Assembly (NCBI RefSeq): GCF_030398335.1
Contig: NZ_JAOAOP010000018.1
Span: 1-59,845 of the forward strand
Origin: Aquibium sp. A9E412
Lineage (GTDB): Bacteria; Pseudomonadota; Alphaproteobacteria; Rhizobiales; Rhizobiaceae
Length of the DNA stretch: 59,845 nucleotides
Direction: 5' to 3'
This document shows positions 1 to 7,369 of the stretch, one piece after another. How positions within the stretch are numbered: the first letter of the stretch is position 1; every line of letters begins with the position of its first letter. The position numbers were made by a program, and so were the translations under genes. Below the pieces are notes generated by a model. That model was not told the DNA's origin, made no database searches, and worked only from the letters and a program-made list of their open reading frames with translations.

Positions 1-613
1 CCGGCTCGTCTCGCGGCGCGGCGACGGCGTCCTCGAGGCCGAGATGACGCAGCAGCGCGGTGTCGATCTGGCCGGTCACCGACAGGCCGACGGCGCGCTG
101 ATAGCTCTCGATGGCGCTCTGCGTCATCGGCCCGCTCAGCCCGTCGACCGGACCCTTGTAGAGCGCCAGCTTGCCCAGCACCTGCTGCACCGCGCGCACC
201 GTGGCGTCGCCGGCCGGCGCCTCGGCGCGTGCCGCCTCGCTCGCCGCCTGCTCGGGCGGCGGCGGCACGGCTCCGGTCGTCTCGCGGCGGTCGGGCGGCG
301 GGGCGGGCACGGGCAGCGGCTCGGCGTCGCGCCGTGCCGCCTGCGGGGCGGCCGGCTGCGGCGCGGCGACGGTGCGCAGCGGCCGCTCGAGGCCGCTCGC
401 GCCCGGCCGGGTGGCGAAGAAGGCGCCACCATGCGGGTGCGGCTGGTACCACAGCGCGTTGGCGGCGACGAAGGACAGCGCCACGACAAAGGCGGTCGCA
501 CCGCCGGCGACGGCGGGCCGGCGCAGCGCCGCGCCGGCGGCGGCCGCCAGCCCGGCGCGCAGCAGGCCGGGTGCCGGTTCGTCGGCGTCAAGCAGTCTTG
601 CGTTGCGGCTCAT
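1..613 (-). CDS. Peptidoglycan-binding domain membrane protein (3' end outside window)
   Basis: The gene runs off the left edge, leaving 204 codons visible. A short N-terminus is followed by one hydrophobic segment (about residues 34-55), a long Ala/Pro-rich linker (about 60-135), and a PG_binding_1 repeat (about 138-190) containing VQQVLGKLALY, GPVDGLSGPM and GLSVTGQIDTALLRHL. This family binds cell-wall peptidoglycan, so I infer an inner-membrane protein reaching into the periplasm. The ATG lies 26 bases inside the end of the upstream sensor kinase gene, which suggests translational coupling. The function beyond wall binding is unknown, and anything after the visible repeat cannot be judged. 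Confidence 0.8.
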   Translation of the reverse strand, partial: MSRNARLLDADEPAPGLLRAGLAAAAGAALRRPAVAGGATAFVVALSFVAANALWYQPHPHGGAFFATRPGASGLERPLRTVAAPQPAAPQAARRDAEPLPVPAPPPDRRETTGAVPPPPEQAASEAARAEAPAGDATVRAVQQVLGKLALYKGPVDGLSGPMTQSAIESYQRAVGLSVTGQIDTALLRHLGLEDAVAAPRDEP

Positions 614-2381
614 CGATCCACTCGCTGTTGTGTAGCGCGACCGGCCGGCCGGCGGCGGTGCCGTCGCCGTCCGCCGCGGCGTCGGCCAGCGGCAGGCGGA
701 TGGTCACCGCCGTGCCCTCGCCGGGCGCGCTGTCGATGGTCATCGCCCCGCCCTGCAGCTCGACCAGGCCCTTGACCACGGCAAGCCCCAGCCCGGTGCC
801 CTCGTAGCGGCGCGTGTAGTCGTTCTCGACCTGCATGAACGGCTTGCCGATGTGCTCGAGGTCGGCGGCCGCGATGCCGATGCCGTCGTCGGCGACGCAG
901 AATTCCAGCATGCGGCCGCTGCGCCGGGCGCTCAGCGTCACGCTGCCGCCGGCCGGCGTGAACTTCACCGCGTTGGACAGCAGGTTGATGAGCACCTGCT
1001 GCAGCGCCCGCCGGTCGCAGGTCACCTCGGCCAGCGCCTCGTCGACGTCGCTGGTCAGCGCGATGCCCTTTTCCGCCGCGCGGCCGGCCGACAGCGACAG
1101 GCAGAGCTCCACCGCCTCGGCGAAGCGGAAGGGCTCCGGCTTCAGCTCGTAGGTGCCCGATTCGATCTTCGAGGCGTCGAGGATCGCGTTGACGACCGAC
1201 AGCAGATGGCCGCCCGCCTCGCGGATCAGCCGCACGTGCTCGCGCTGGCGCTCGCCGCCCAGCGGGCCGAACATCTCGCTCGCCAGCACGTCGGAGAAGC
1301 CGAGAATGGCGTTGAGCGGCGTGCGCAGTTCGTGGCTGACGGCGGCGAGAAAGCGGCTCTTGGCGAGCTCGGAGCTTTCGGCGCTCTCGCTGGCACGGGC
1401 AAGCTCGGCCTCCAGCCCGGCGACCCGCGCGTCGTCGCGCAGCAGCGCGACCACCGCGCCGGCGTCGTCGCCGCGCATCAGCGTGAGCACGAAGGGGGCA
1501 TGGTGCGCCGGGCCGCCGGTCTCGGCCGGTGCCGGCCGCAGGCGCAGGCGCACCTCGCGCGTCGCAGCGCCGTCGCGCAGCTGCGACAGCGCGCACAGAT
1601 AAGGCACGCGGTCGGCCACCTGGACGCGCTCGAACAGGCCGTTGCCGAGCAGCATCTCGGGTGCCACGCCGAGCAGCGCCCGCGCGCGCTCGGAAGCCCC
1701 GGTCACCTCGCCCGCCGGCGACATGCGCAGCACGACGGCGTCGAGCAGCGCCTCCTCCACCACCGCCGGAGCCGGCACCTCGGCGCCCGCCGCGACGGCG
1801 CTCGCCCGCTCAAGGCGCAGCCACACGCTCGCGGCATAGATCAGCGGCACCAGCCAGTGCCAGGCGCTCGCGGCGGCGACCGCCGCGCCGGCCCACGCGA
1901 GCGCCAGAGCGGCGGCAACGGCAGCGGCGGCCAGCCCGGCCCCTCGCGCCCGGCGCGAGCGGCAAACCCAGTGCGCCTCGAAGGGCAGCGCGGCGAGGAG
2001 CAGTGCCAGCGGCGTCGCCAGCCCGCCGGCGGCGGCAAGCGTCGCGCCGATCGCCAGCGCCCCGGCGGCCAGCGCCGAAAGCCCGGCCACGGTGCTGCGC
2101 GCGCCGGCGGCCACCAGAAGCACGGCGAACCAGGCAGCGCCGAACAGCGCGCACATCAGGGCCAGCGTCAGCGCCACGCCGAGCTCGGCGGCGAAGACCT
2201 GCGCCGCCGCTCCGGCGAGCGGGAACGGCGCGGCCACCAGCACCGCCACCAGGCGGCGCCGCTCGGCGCGCTCCGCCGCATCGTTCAGCGCCGGCGGCAC
2301 CAGCCTGTCGCAGGCCGCCGCGGCGGCCGTCAGCCATTCGCTCGGTTGGGACACGCCTGCACTCACTCGACGCACTCGCAT
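588..2381 (-). CDS. Membrane sensor histidine kinase, DivJ/PleC-like
   Basis: This is a 597-residue kinase. A strongly hydrophobic N-terminal region (about residues 40-180) should form several membrane segments, followed by a PAS-like section (about 200-320). The HisKA dimerisation box is SHELRTPLNAILGF with the phospho-accepting His near residue 350. The HATPase domain shows the N box NLLSNAVKFTP and the G boxes DDGIGIA and GTGLGLAVVKG. The H-box and its surroundings resemble the DivJ/PleC/PdhS group that sets the phosphorylation of DivK in alphaproteobacterial cell-cycle control; that assignment is inference. I chose the ATG at 2381 because upstream in-frame sequence looks non-coding. The gene overlaps the peptidoglycan-binding gene by 26 bases. 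Confidence 0.85.
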   Translation of the reverse strand: MRVRRVSAGVSQPSEWLTAAAAACDRLVPPALNDAAERAERRRLVAVLVAAPFPLAGAAAQVFAAELGVALTLALMCALFGAAWFAVLLVAAGARSTVAGLSALAAGALAIGATLAAAGGLATPLALLLAALPFEAHWVCRSRRARGAGLAAAAVAAALALAWAGAAVAAASAWHWLVPLIYAASVWLRLERASAVAAGAEVPAPAVVEEALLDAVVLRMSPAGEVTGASERARALLGVAPEMLLGNGLFERVQVADRVPYLCALSQLRDGAATREVRLRLRPAPAETGGPAHHAPFVLTLMRGDDAGAVVALLRDDARVAGLEAELARASESAESSELAKSRFLAAVSHELRTPLNAILGFSDVLASEMFGPLGGERQREHVRLIREAGGHLLSVVNAILDASKIESGTYELKPEPFRFAEAVELCLSLSAGRAAEKGIALTSDVDEALAEVTCDRRALQQVLINLLSNAVKFTPAGGSVTLSARRSGRMLEFCVADDGIGIAAADLEHIGKPFMQVENDYTRRYEGTGLGLAVVKGLVELQGGAMTIDSAPGEGTAVTIRLPLADAAADGDGTAAGRPVALHNSEWIDEPQRKTA

Positions 2382-2813
2382 GGGGGTCCGCTTTGCGGAT
2401 CGTTCGTTGCAGGCGACCCTCGCACCGCAGCCTTTAAGGAAAGGATAAACGCCCGCCCCGCCCCGGCCACGGGCGGGCGCAATCGCGCCCTCTGCGGGCG
2501 GCGCGACGACCGGTTTTTGCCGTATGGTTAAGCGCCGGTAAACGGCCGGCATGCGCCCCGCGGCGGGCTACCCGCCTGGGGACGAAGGCGATTTCCGCGT
2601 CATTCCAGCGGCTTGGCTGGTTGACGTCCGGTTGCCGCGACCGCGACAATTCGATTGAAACCCGATGCGTCGGCGATCGTTCAAATTGATGCAAAATTTG
2701 CCGCGAATCGTCGCCATCGCCGCAAGCCCTCCTTTGCCCGCGGCGGGCAGTCTCGCGGGCAAGGACGCCGCCCCGGCCGCATCGGCAGGGCGGACGGGAC
2801 CAGGGGACAGACG
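2382..2813. other. Divergent intergenic region, 432 bases
   Basis: No gene is supported here. The region separates the leftward kinase gene from the rightward DUF5330 gene and should hold both promoters. It is richer in A+T than its flanks, especially around 2640-2715. Two near-matches to the CtrA motif TTAA-N7-TTAA occur: TTAA-N7-ATAA at 2434-2448 and TTAA-N7-TAAA at 2528-2542, each with one mismatch. A purine-rich ribosome-binding site (AGGGGA) precedes the DUF5330 ATG. Confidence 0.5.
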
Positions 2814-3176
2814 ATGGGATTCTTGATCCGCTCCGCATTCTGGCTTTCGCTCGTGCTTCTGATCATTCCGATCGACGCGGGCAGCGGCGAGACGAAGGTC
2901 GAGCCGGTGGGCCCGATCGACGCCTTCTTCGCCGCGCGCGGCGCCATCCAGGACGTCGCCGGCCTGTGCGAGCGCCAGCCGCAGGTCTGCGAGACCGGCC
3001 GCGCGGCGCTCAGCACGATCGGCGCGCGCGCCCGCGAGGGCGTGCGCATGGCCTACGACGCCTTCGACGGCCCCGAGGCCGGGACCGCCGCGCCGGTGAC
3101 CGCCGAGGCCACCGGCCCGGCCGGCGCCGGCGACGACGCGGCGCTGACCACCGGCAGCGTGCCCGCCGCCGACTGA
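2814..3176 (+). CDS. DUF5330 family secreted protein
   Basis: The 120-residue product starts with an uncleaved or cleaved signal-like segment (FLIRSAFWLSLVLLIIPID, about residues 3-21). A conserved core follows with two cysteines (GLCERQPQVCETG, about residues 45-58) that could form a disulfide, and then a low-complexity Ala/Gly/Thr tail. The pattern matches DUF5330, a family largely confined to Hyphomicrobiales and of unknown function. The ATG was chosen because it follows a good ribosome-binding site (AGGGGA) and starts directly at the signal segment. It stands alone, upstream of sufE on the same strand. Confidence 0.75.
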   Translation: MGFLIRSAFWLSLVLLIIPIDAGSGETKVEPVGPIDAFFAARGAIQDVAGLCERQPQVCETGRAALSTIGARAREGVRMAYDAFDGPEAGTAAPVTAEATGPAGAGDDAALTTGSVPAAD

Positions 3177-3241
3177 CCGCCGGGCGCACAATCTCGGCCG
3201 CGCCCCGTGACGCGCGCGGCCGCCTCGCCTATATCCGGGGC

Positions 3242-3670
3242 ATGAGTGCTTCCATCGACACGATCCGCGACGACTTCGCCTTCCTGGACGACTGGGAAGA
3301 CCGCTATCGCTACATCATCGACCTCGGCCGCGAGCTGCCGGCGTATCCGGACGCCGCGCGCGACGACGCCCACAAGGTCAAGGGCTGCGTCAGCCAGGTC
3401 TGGCTCGACACCCGGTTCGGCGAAGGGCCGGACCCGGTCATCACCTTTCGCGGCGATTCCGACGCGCACATCGTGCGCGGCCTGGTCGCCATCATGCTGG
3501 CGCTCTATTCCGGCCGCCGGGCGAGCGAGATCGTCGAGACCGACGCGGAGGAGACGATGCGCGCGCTCGGCCTCGACGAGCATCTCACGCCGCAGCGCGC
3601 CAACGGCCTGCGCGCCATGGTGCAACGCATCCAGCAGGAGGCGCGCGGCGCGCTGGCGCCGGCCGGCTGA
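3242..3670 (+). CDS. sufE: SufE family cysteine desulfuration protein
   Basis: The 142-residue protein is full length for SufE, which accepts sulfur as a persulfide from a SufS-type cysteine desulfurase and passes it to the Suf scaffold for iron-sulfur cluster assembly in the cytoplasm. The catalytic cysteine is C49 in KVKGCVSQVW. The surrounding pattern (FLDDWEDRYRYIIDLGRELP near the start, then GLVAIMLALYSGRRASEI) is typical. No suf operon lies nearby, which is common for this gene in Hyphomicrobiales. It ends tail to tail with the leftward DUF6456 gene. Confidence 0.93.
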   Translation: MSASIDTIRDDFAFLDDWEDRYRYIIDLGRELPAYPDAARDDAHKVKGCVSQVWLDTRFGEGPDPVITFRGDSDAHIVRGLVAIMLALYSGRRASEIVETDAEETMRALGLDEHLTPQRANGLRAMVQRIQQEARGALAPAG

Positions 3671-3688
3671 GCGGGCGGCCGGCGCCGC

Positions 3689-4513
3689 TCAGCGGCTGAT
3701 CGTCGGCCGGTAACCCGCGCCGCCCCAGTGCAGCGTCCTGCGGCCGGGCGCGGCTTCGGGCGGCGGCGCGTAGTGGCGCGCCAGGACGGCGAGCGCGGTC
3801 TTGAGCATCAGCTTGCCCGAGCGCACCGGCCAGCCGCGTTCGGCCTCCACCTGGCCGAGCCCCTTCAGGAAGCAGCACACGTCGACCAGCACGCCGGAAA
3901 GGTCCGGCCCGACGGCCTCGAGCGCGCGCTCCACGCGCCGGCGCGCGGCGAGCGCGGCGTCGTGCAGCTCGACGAGGTCGCGCGCCCCGCCGGCGCGCCG
4001 GCCGCCGGCCACCGCCGCCTCCCAGTTGGCGCCGAGCCGCGGCATGATGCGGCCGCGGTCGTAGTCGGCGCGCAGCCGCTCGCCGGCGGCCAGCTCGGCC
4101 GCCGTCAGGAACGGCGCGCCGTCCGGCCGCCGCAGGCGGGCGAGCTGGCCGAGCGGCGATTCGGCGCGGTTGACCAGCACGCGCTCGCGGCCGTTCGCGC
4201 CGGCAATCGTCGCCGTCTCCAGGTCGCGGTGCTGCGCGGCATGCGGCGCCTCGGCACACGCGGCACGGCGCGCGAAGGCGCGACCATCGGCCGTCAGGGC
4301 GTGCTCGTCGCCGCGGCGCGCCACCAGTCCGCGCCGGCACATCGCCGCCAGCACCGTCGCCTCGACCGCCACCGCGCCGCCGGCCGTGCCTTCCAGCACC
4401 ACGCGGTCGTCGCGCGCCGCCGGCTGCGCCCGCGCCGGGCCACGGGCGAGAAAGCGCGCCACCCGGACCGCGCCGGCGCCGGCCTGCCGCCCGCGGCGTT
4501 CGCGCCCCGCCAT
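3689..4513 (-). CDS. DUF6456 domain protein
   Basis: The 274-residue protein has a basic, low-complexity N-terminus and a conserved C-terminal half (about residues 110-265), including SPLGQLARLRRPDG, FLTAAELAAGERLRADYDR, LVDVCCFLKGLGQVEAERGWPVRSG and LKTALAVLARHY. This resembles DUF6456, a Hyphomicrobiales family of unknown function that looks like a small helical, possibly DNA-binding domain. Its ATG follows immediately after the stop codon of the DnaA-like gene (TAGATG), with GGGAG nine bases upstream, so the two are probably one transcription unit and may work together. Confidence 0.75.
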   Translation of the reverse strand: MAGRERRGRQAGAGAVRVARFLARGPARAQPAARDDRVVLEGTAGGAVAVEATVLAAMCRRGLVARRGDEHALTADGRAFARRAACAEAPHAAQHRDLETATIAGANGRERVLVNRAESPLGQLARLRRPDGAPFLTAAELAAGERLRADYDRGRIMPRLGANWEAAVAGGRRAGGARDLVELHDAALAARRRVERALEAVGPDLSGVLVDVCCFLKGLGQVEAERGWPVRSGKLMLKTALAVLARHYAPPPEAAPGRRTLHWGGAGYRPTISR

Positions 4514-4945
4514 CTAGCGCAGCTCCCGGTTGCGAAAGGCCGCCGCGGTCACCCGTTCGGTCATCGCCACCATGCGGTCGAACTCCGCGTCGTCGCGCAG
4601 GTCCTCGATCAGATGGCAGGCGTGCTGCACCGTCGTGCGGTCGCGGCCGAAGCCGCGGCCGACCTCCGTCATGTTCAGCCGCAGCACGACATGCGCCACA
4701 TACATGCCGATCTGGCGCACCCGCGACACCGTCGTGGGGCCGCGACCGGAGCCGCGCAGCTCGCGGCCGCTGACGCCGAACAGCGCCGCCACGATATCGA
4801 TCACGCATTCGCAGATGTCGACGACGCGCTCCTCGGCGACCGGGCTCAGGCGCGGCGCGCAGGCGGCGGCCTGCGTCGCATCGTCCGGCGGCGGGGAGAC
4901 GGCTTGGAAGGACGCTGGAGACGGCACGGATCGACCTCGCGGCAT
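4514..4945 (-). CDS. Orphan DnaA domain-IV (Bac_DnaA_C) DNA-binding protein
   Basis: The 143-residue product contains only the C-terminal DNA-binding domain of the replication initiator DnaA (about residues 40-135). The signature helix-turn-helix is visible as EVGRGFGRDRTTVQHACHLIED (given in part; residues 94-115). There is no AAA+ ATPase part. Stand-alone DnaA domain-IV proteins occur across Hyphomicrobiales and could bind DnaA-box-like sites; the target here is unknown. The first 35 residues are low complexity and may mean translation begins a little later. It precedes the DUF6456 gene with no gap and lies close to mucR. Confidence 0.8.
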   Translation of the reverse strand: MPRGRSVPSPASFQAVSPPPDDATQAAACAPRLSPVAEERVVDICECVIDIVAALFGVSGRELRGSGRGPTTVSRVRQIGMYVAHVVLRLNMTEVGRGFGRDRTTVQHACHLIEDLRDDAEFDRMVAMTERVTAAAFRNRELR

Positions 4946-4983
4946 GCAGGAAAAGGAATATTTTCCTTATATCCCCGCAACCG

Positions 4984-5012
4984 GGCCGTGTGAACAGACA
5001 AAGAACACGGCC
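4984..5012. promoter_or_regulatory. Inverted repeat in divergent promoter region
   Basis: Two perfect 8-base arms, GGCCGTGT and ACACGGCC, are separated by 13 bases. They lie about 40 bases upstream of the leftward DnaA-like gene and about 140 bases upstream of the rightward 127-residue gene. A second small inverted repeat (AAGGAA-N4-TTCCTT) sits at 4953-4968 beside an AT-rich stretch with a TATAAG-like sequence on the minus strand. The position suits an operator or an RNA hairpin; I cannot tell which. Confidence 0.4.
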
Positions 5013-5150
5013 GCCTTTCGGCGTCCGGTCAAGCCTTTGTAATGCCTGATCTTTCCGTCTTTTTCCGGCGCCGGTCGGCAGCCGCTTTGTCCCCGCCCGG
5101 CGCGCCGCACGGACAGTGGTCGCCCCCGGAAGCGTTCAAGGAGCGGTGGC

Positions 5151-5534
5151 GTGAGAGAATGGTACAGCGAGATCGCGGCGTTTCGCCGGCGCAAGGCGGA
5201 TGCCGCGGCCGAGGCGGGCCAGGTCGCCGCCCTGCGGCTCATGTGCGGGCTCGATCTCGAAGCGGCGCTGGCCAGCCGCGGCGCCCGGCGGGCGGAGATC
5301 GTGCGCCAGGTGGCGCGTCTCGTCGAGCGCGAGCGGCTCAAGGGCGCGCACGGCCACTGGAGCTACGACCTCAACCGCCACATCGCGCTCAAGCAGGCGC
5401 TCGACCGGTTGCGGCCGCCGCGGGCCGCTGCGCCAAAACAAAGAAAAGGCGGCGCCACGGGGCGCCGCCAGGAGATTGATACGCGCGGTCACACTCGGGA
5501 GAAACGACCCGGATCACGGCGCAACACGGGTTAG
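5151..5534 (+). CDS. Conserved small cytoplasmic protein of Hyphomicrobiales
   Basis: The 127-residue basic protein starts at a GTG preceded by AAGGAG seven bases upstream. The first 85 or so residues look like a conserved single domain ([48 protein letters not shown]), mostly helical and with no membrane segment. I do not know its function. From about residue 95 the reading frame passes through the minus-strand mucR terminator, so the tail is low complexity and probably not conserved. Its stop overlaps the end of mucR by four bases. Confidence 0.65.
   Translation: MREWYSEIAAFRRRKADAAAEAGQVAALRLMCGLDLEAALASRGARRAEIVRQVARLVERERLKGAHGHWSYDLNRHIALKQALDRLRPPRAAAPKQRKGGATGRRQEIDTRGHTREKRPGSRRNTG
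5434..5469 (-). terminator. Rho-independent terminator of mucR
   Basis: Read leftward, a perfect 9-base-pair GC stem (GGCGGCGCC / GGCGCCGCC, 5448-5469, 4-base loop) is followed by a T-rich run TTTTCTTTGTTTT. It begins about 60 bases past the mucR stop codon. It lies entirely inside the 3' end of the convergent gene. Confidence 0.85.
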
Positions 5535-5950
5535 CTGCGCTTGCGGCCGAGGCCCATCTTCTTGGCGAGCTTCGAGCGCGCCGCCGCGTAGCTCGGCGCG
5601 ACCATCGGGTAGCTCGGATCGAGGCCCCACTTCTCGCGATACTGCTCCGGCGTGAGGTTGTAGTGGGTCATCAGGTGCCGCTTGAGCGACTTGAACTTCT
5701 TCCCGTCCTCGAGGCAGATGATGTAGTCTTCCTGCACCGAGCGCTTGGGATTGACGGCCGGCTTAGGCCGCTCCGCGGGCGCCTGCTCCTCGGCGGCGCC
5801 GACGCGGCCGAGCGCGGCGTGAACATCCGCGATCAGATTGGAAAGCTCGCTCACCGGGACCGGGTTGTTGCTGACATAGGCGGCCACCACGTCGGCGGTC
5901 AGCTCGATCAGCGTGTCCTGGTTGTTTGTCGGATTTTCGGTCATGTCCAT
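5531..5950 (-). CDS. mucR: MucR/Ros family zinc-finger transcriptional regulator
   Basis: The 139-residue protein matches MucR along its length: an N-terminal oligomerisation part ([34 protein letters not shown], given in part) and a C-terminal Ros-type zinc finger ([35 protein letters not shown]). MucR proteins are nucleoid-associated global regulators of exopolysaccharide, motility and cell-cycle genes in rhizobia and Brucella, and bind AT-rich DNA. Translation can start at the ATG at 5950 or at the ATG at 5944; homologues usually begin near the second. The strongly AT-rich upstream DNA (about 6060-6180) is suited to autoregulation, which is inference. Confidence 0.95.
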   Translation of the reverse strand: MDMTENPTNNQDTLIELTADVVAAYVSNNPVPVSELSNLIADVHAALGRVGAAEEQAPAERPKPAVNPKRSVQEDYIICLEDGKKFKSLKRHLMTHYNLTPEQYREKWGLDPSYPMVAPSYAAARSKLAKKMGLGRKRS

Positions 5951-6050
5951 CTCGTTTGCCCCATACTCAGTCGGTTGACCCCGTTTCGTTGCCGGAGCCT
6001 CTTTAGTTGCGGGCGACCGTTCTTGCGCCGTCCCGATTCGTGTTCCGTAT

Positions 6051-6080
6051 CTAGTACGCACCGCCAGTAAAGCAAGTCAA
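6051..6080 (-). promoter_or_regulatory. Probable mucR promoter
   Basis: On the minus strand TTGACT (-35, at 6080-6075) and TACTAG (-10, at 6056-6051) are separated by 18 bases, about 100 bases upstream of the mucR start. The adjoining 6060-6180 stretch is unusually rich in A+T for this chromosome, which suits a MucR-bound region. The -10 match is weak. Confidence 0.4.
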
Positions 6081-6222
6081 TTCAACATTGCTTTTCTGAA
6101 ATGTTTTTTTTCGTCTGGCGAGCATTTGTACCGAAATCGAACGTATTGGTCGCGCGAAGCATGAAATTCATGCAACTTCACGTAAAGGGCGTGCAGCAAG
6201 ACTGGTCGTCCTGCGGCGCGCC

Positions 6223-6567
6223 TCAGCCGGCGTCGGGCCTGTCCTTCATGTCGTCGTGCACGGAGTGGCGCCACAGCCGGTAGCCCGCGGCATAGGCGGC
6301 CTTGGCCAGGAGATGCGCCGAGATCGGCGCGGTCAGCAGGAAGAACACCACGCCGGCCAGCGCGCGCGTCACCGTCGCCTCGTCCTCGGCGAACACGGCG
6401 AGCGCGATGATCATCACGCCGGAGCCGAGCGTGCCGGCCTTGGAGGCGGCGTGCATGCGCGTGTAGAGGTCGGGCAGGCGCAGCAGGCCGATCGCGGCCA
6501 CCAGCACGAAGAACGAGCCGACGATCATCAGCCCGCCGGCCACCAGGTTTTGCACGGTCCCGATCAT
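6223..6567 (-). CDS. mnhG: Na+/H+ antiporter subunit G
   Basis: The 114-residue membrane protein has three hydrophobic segments (about residues 8-30, 45-62, 68-90) and the MnhG/MrpG pattern [21 protein letters not shown]. It is the last gene of a seven-gene Mrp-type antiporter operon that exchanges cytoplasmic Na+ (or K+) for external protons and so supports pH and salt tolerance. Its ATG overlaps the end of mnhF by four bases. No clear terminator follows. Confidence 0.95.
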   Translation of the reverse strand: MIGTVQNLVAGGLMIVGSFFVLVAAIGLLRLPDLYTRMHAASKAGTLGSGVMIIALAVFAEDEATVTRALAGVVFFLLTAPISAHLLAKAAYAAGYRLWRHSVHDDMKDRPDAG

Positions 6568-6899
6568 TCGCCCCTGTCGACGTAGATGCCTTCGTCGTCC
6601 TCTTGCACGAACTCTTCCTCGTAGCGCCGGCTCATGATGAAGCGGGCGAAGGCCACCGTCGCCAGAAAGCCGACCAAGCCGAGCGCGATGGCGATGTCGA
6701 TGTAGAGCGTGAAGCCGGTGCGGATGCCCAGAACGGCGATGAAGCCGATGGCGATGATGACCAGCATGTCGAGACCGAGCACGCGGTCCGGCAGGCTCGG
6801 CCCGACCATCACGCGGATCACGGTGAGCAGGAAGGACAGGCTGAGCACGGCGAGCGCGATCAGCTCGGCCAGCCGCAGGAACTCCTCCGGGCTGATCAT
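6564..6899 (-). CDS. mnhF: Na+/H+ antiporter subunit F
   Basis: The 111-residue protein has three membrane segments and the MnhF motif [17 protein letters not shown], followed by [26 protein letters not shown] and an acidic cytoplasmic tail. It is a small subunit of the Mrp antiporter complex. It overlaps mnhE upstream and mnhG downstream by four bases each (ATGA junctions), indicating tight translational coupling. Confidence 0.95.
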   Translation of the reverse strand: MISPEEFLRLAELIALAVLSLSFLLTVIRVMVGPSLPDRVLGLDMLVIIAIGFIAVLGIRTGFTLYIDIAIALGLVGFLATVAFARFIMSRRYEEEFVQEDDEGIYVDRGE

Positions 6900-7369
6900 C
6901 GGAACGCCTCCAGGATCTTGCGCTCGAAGCCGTCGGCGATGTCGCGGCGCGCGCTCTCGGGGTCGGAGCAATCGATGGCGTGGATGTAGAGCGTGCGCCG
7001 GTCCTCCGACACGTCGACCGACAGCGTGCCCGGCGTCAGCGTGATGAGGTTGGCCAGCATGGTGATCTCGAAGTCGCGGTCGACCTTGAGCGGATAGGCG
7101 AAGATGCCCGGCTTGATGTCCATGCGCGGCGACAGCACCAGCGTGGCCACGCGCACCGACGACAGCACCAGCTCGTAGAAGAACATCACCGCCAGCGACA
7201 GAAGCCGCCAGGTGCGCGTCAGGTAGCCGAGCGTGCCGATCTGCTCGCGGATCAGATAGAGCACCGCCACGCCCATCAGGAAACCGAACGCCAGGTTGGG
7301 CAGCGTGAAGGACCCGGTGACGGCGGCCCAGACGAAGGCGAACAGGAAGTTGACCAGATAGGGGGTCAC
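6896..7369 (-). CDS. mnhE: Na+/H+ antiporter subunit E
   Basis: The 157-residue subunit has two N-terminal hydrophobic stretches (about residues 3-45) and the conserved MnhE region [36 protein letters not shown]. It starts at a GTG that overlaps the mnhD stop codon (GTGA). MnhE lies at the cytoplasmic side of the Mrp complex and is needed for antiport activity in the family. Confidence 0.95.
   Translation of the reverse strand: MTPYLVNFLFAFVWAAVTGSFTLPNLAFGFLMGVAVLYLIREQIGTLGYLTRTWRLLSLAVMFFYELVLSSVRVATLVLSPRMDIKPGIFAYPLKVDRDFEITMLANLITLTPGTLSVDVSEDRRTLYIHAIDCSDPESARRDIADGFERKILEAFR

Noticed and set aside
136-591. An Arg/Pro-rich minus-strand frame near the left edge
   Set aside because: It is in a different frame from the clear peptidoglycan-binding sequence that runs off the edge.
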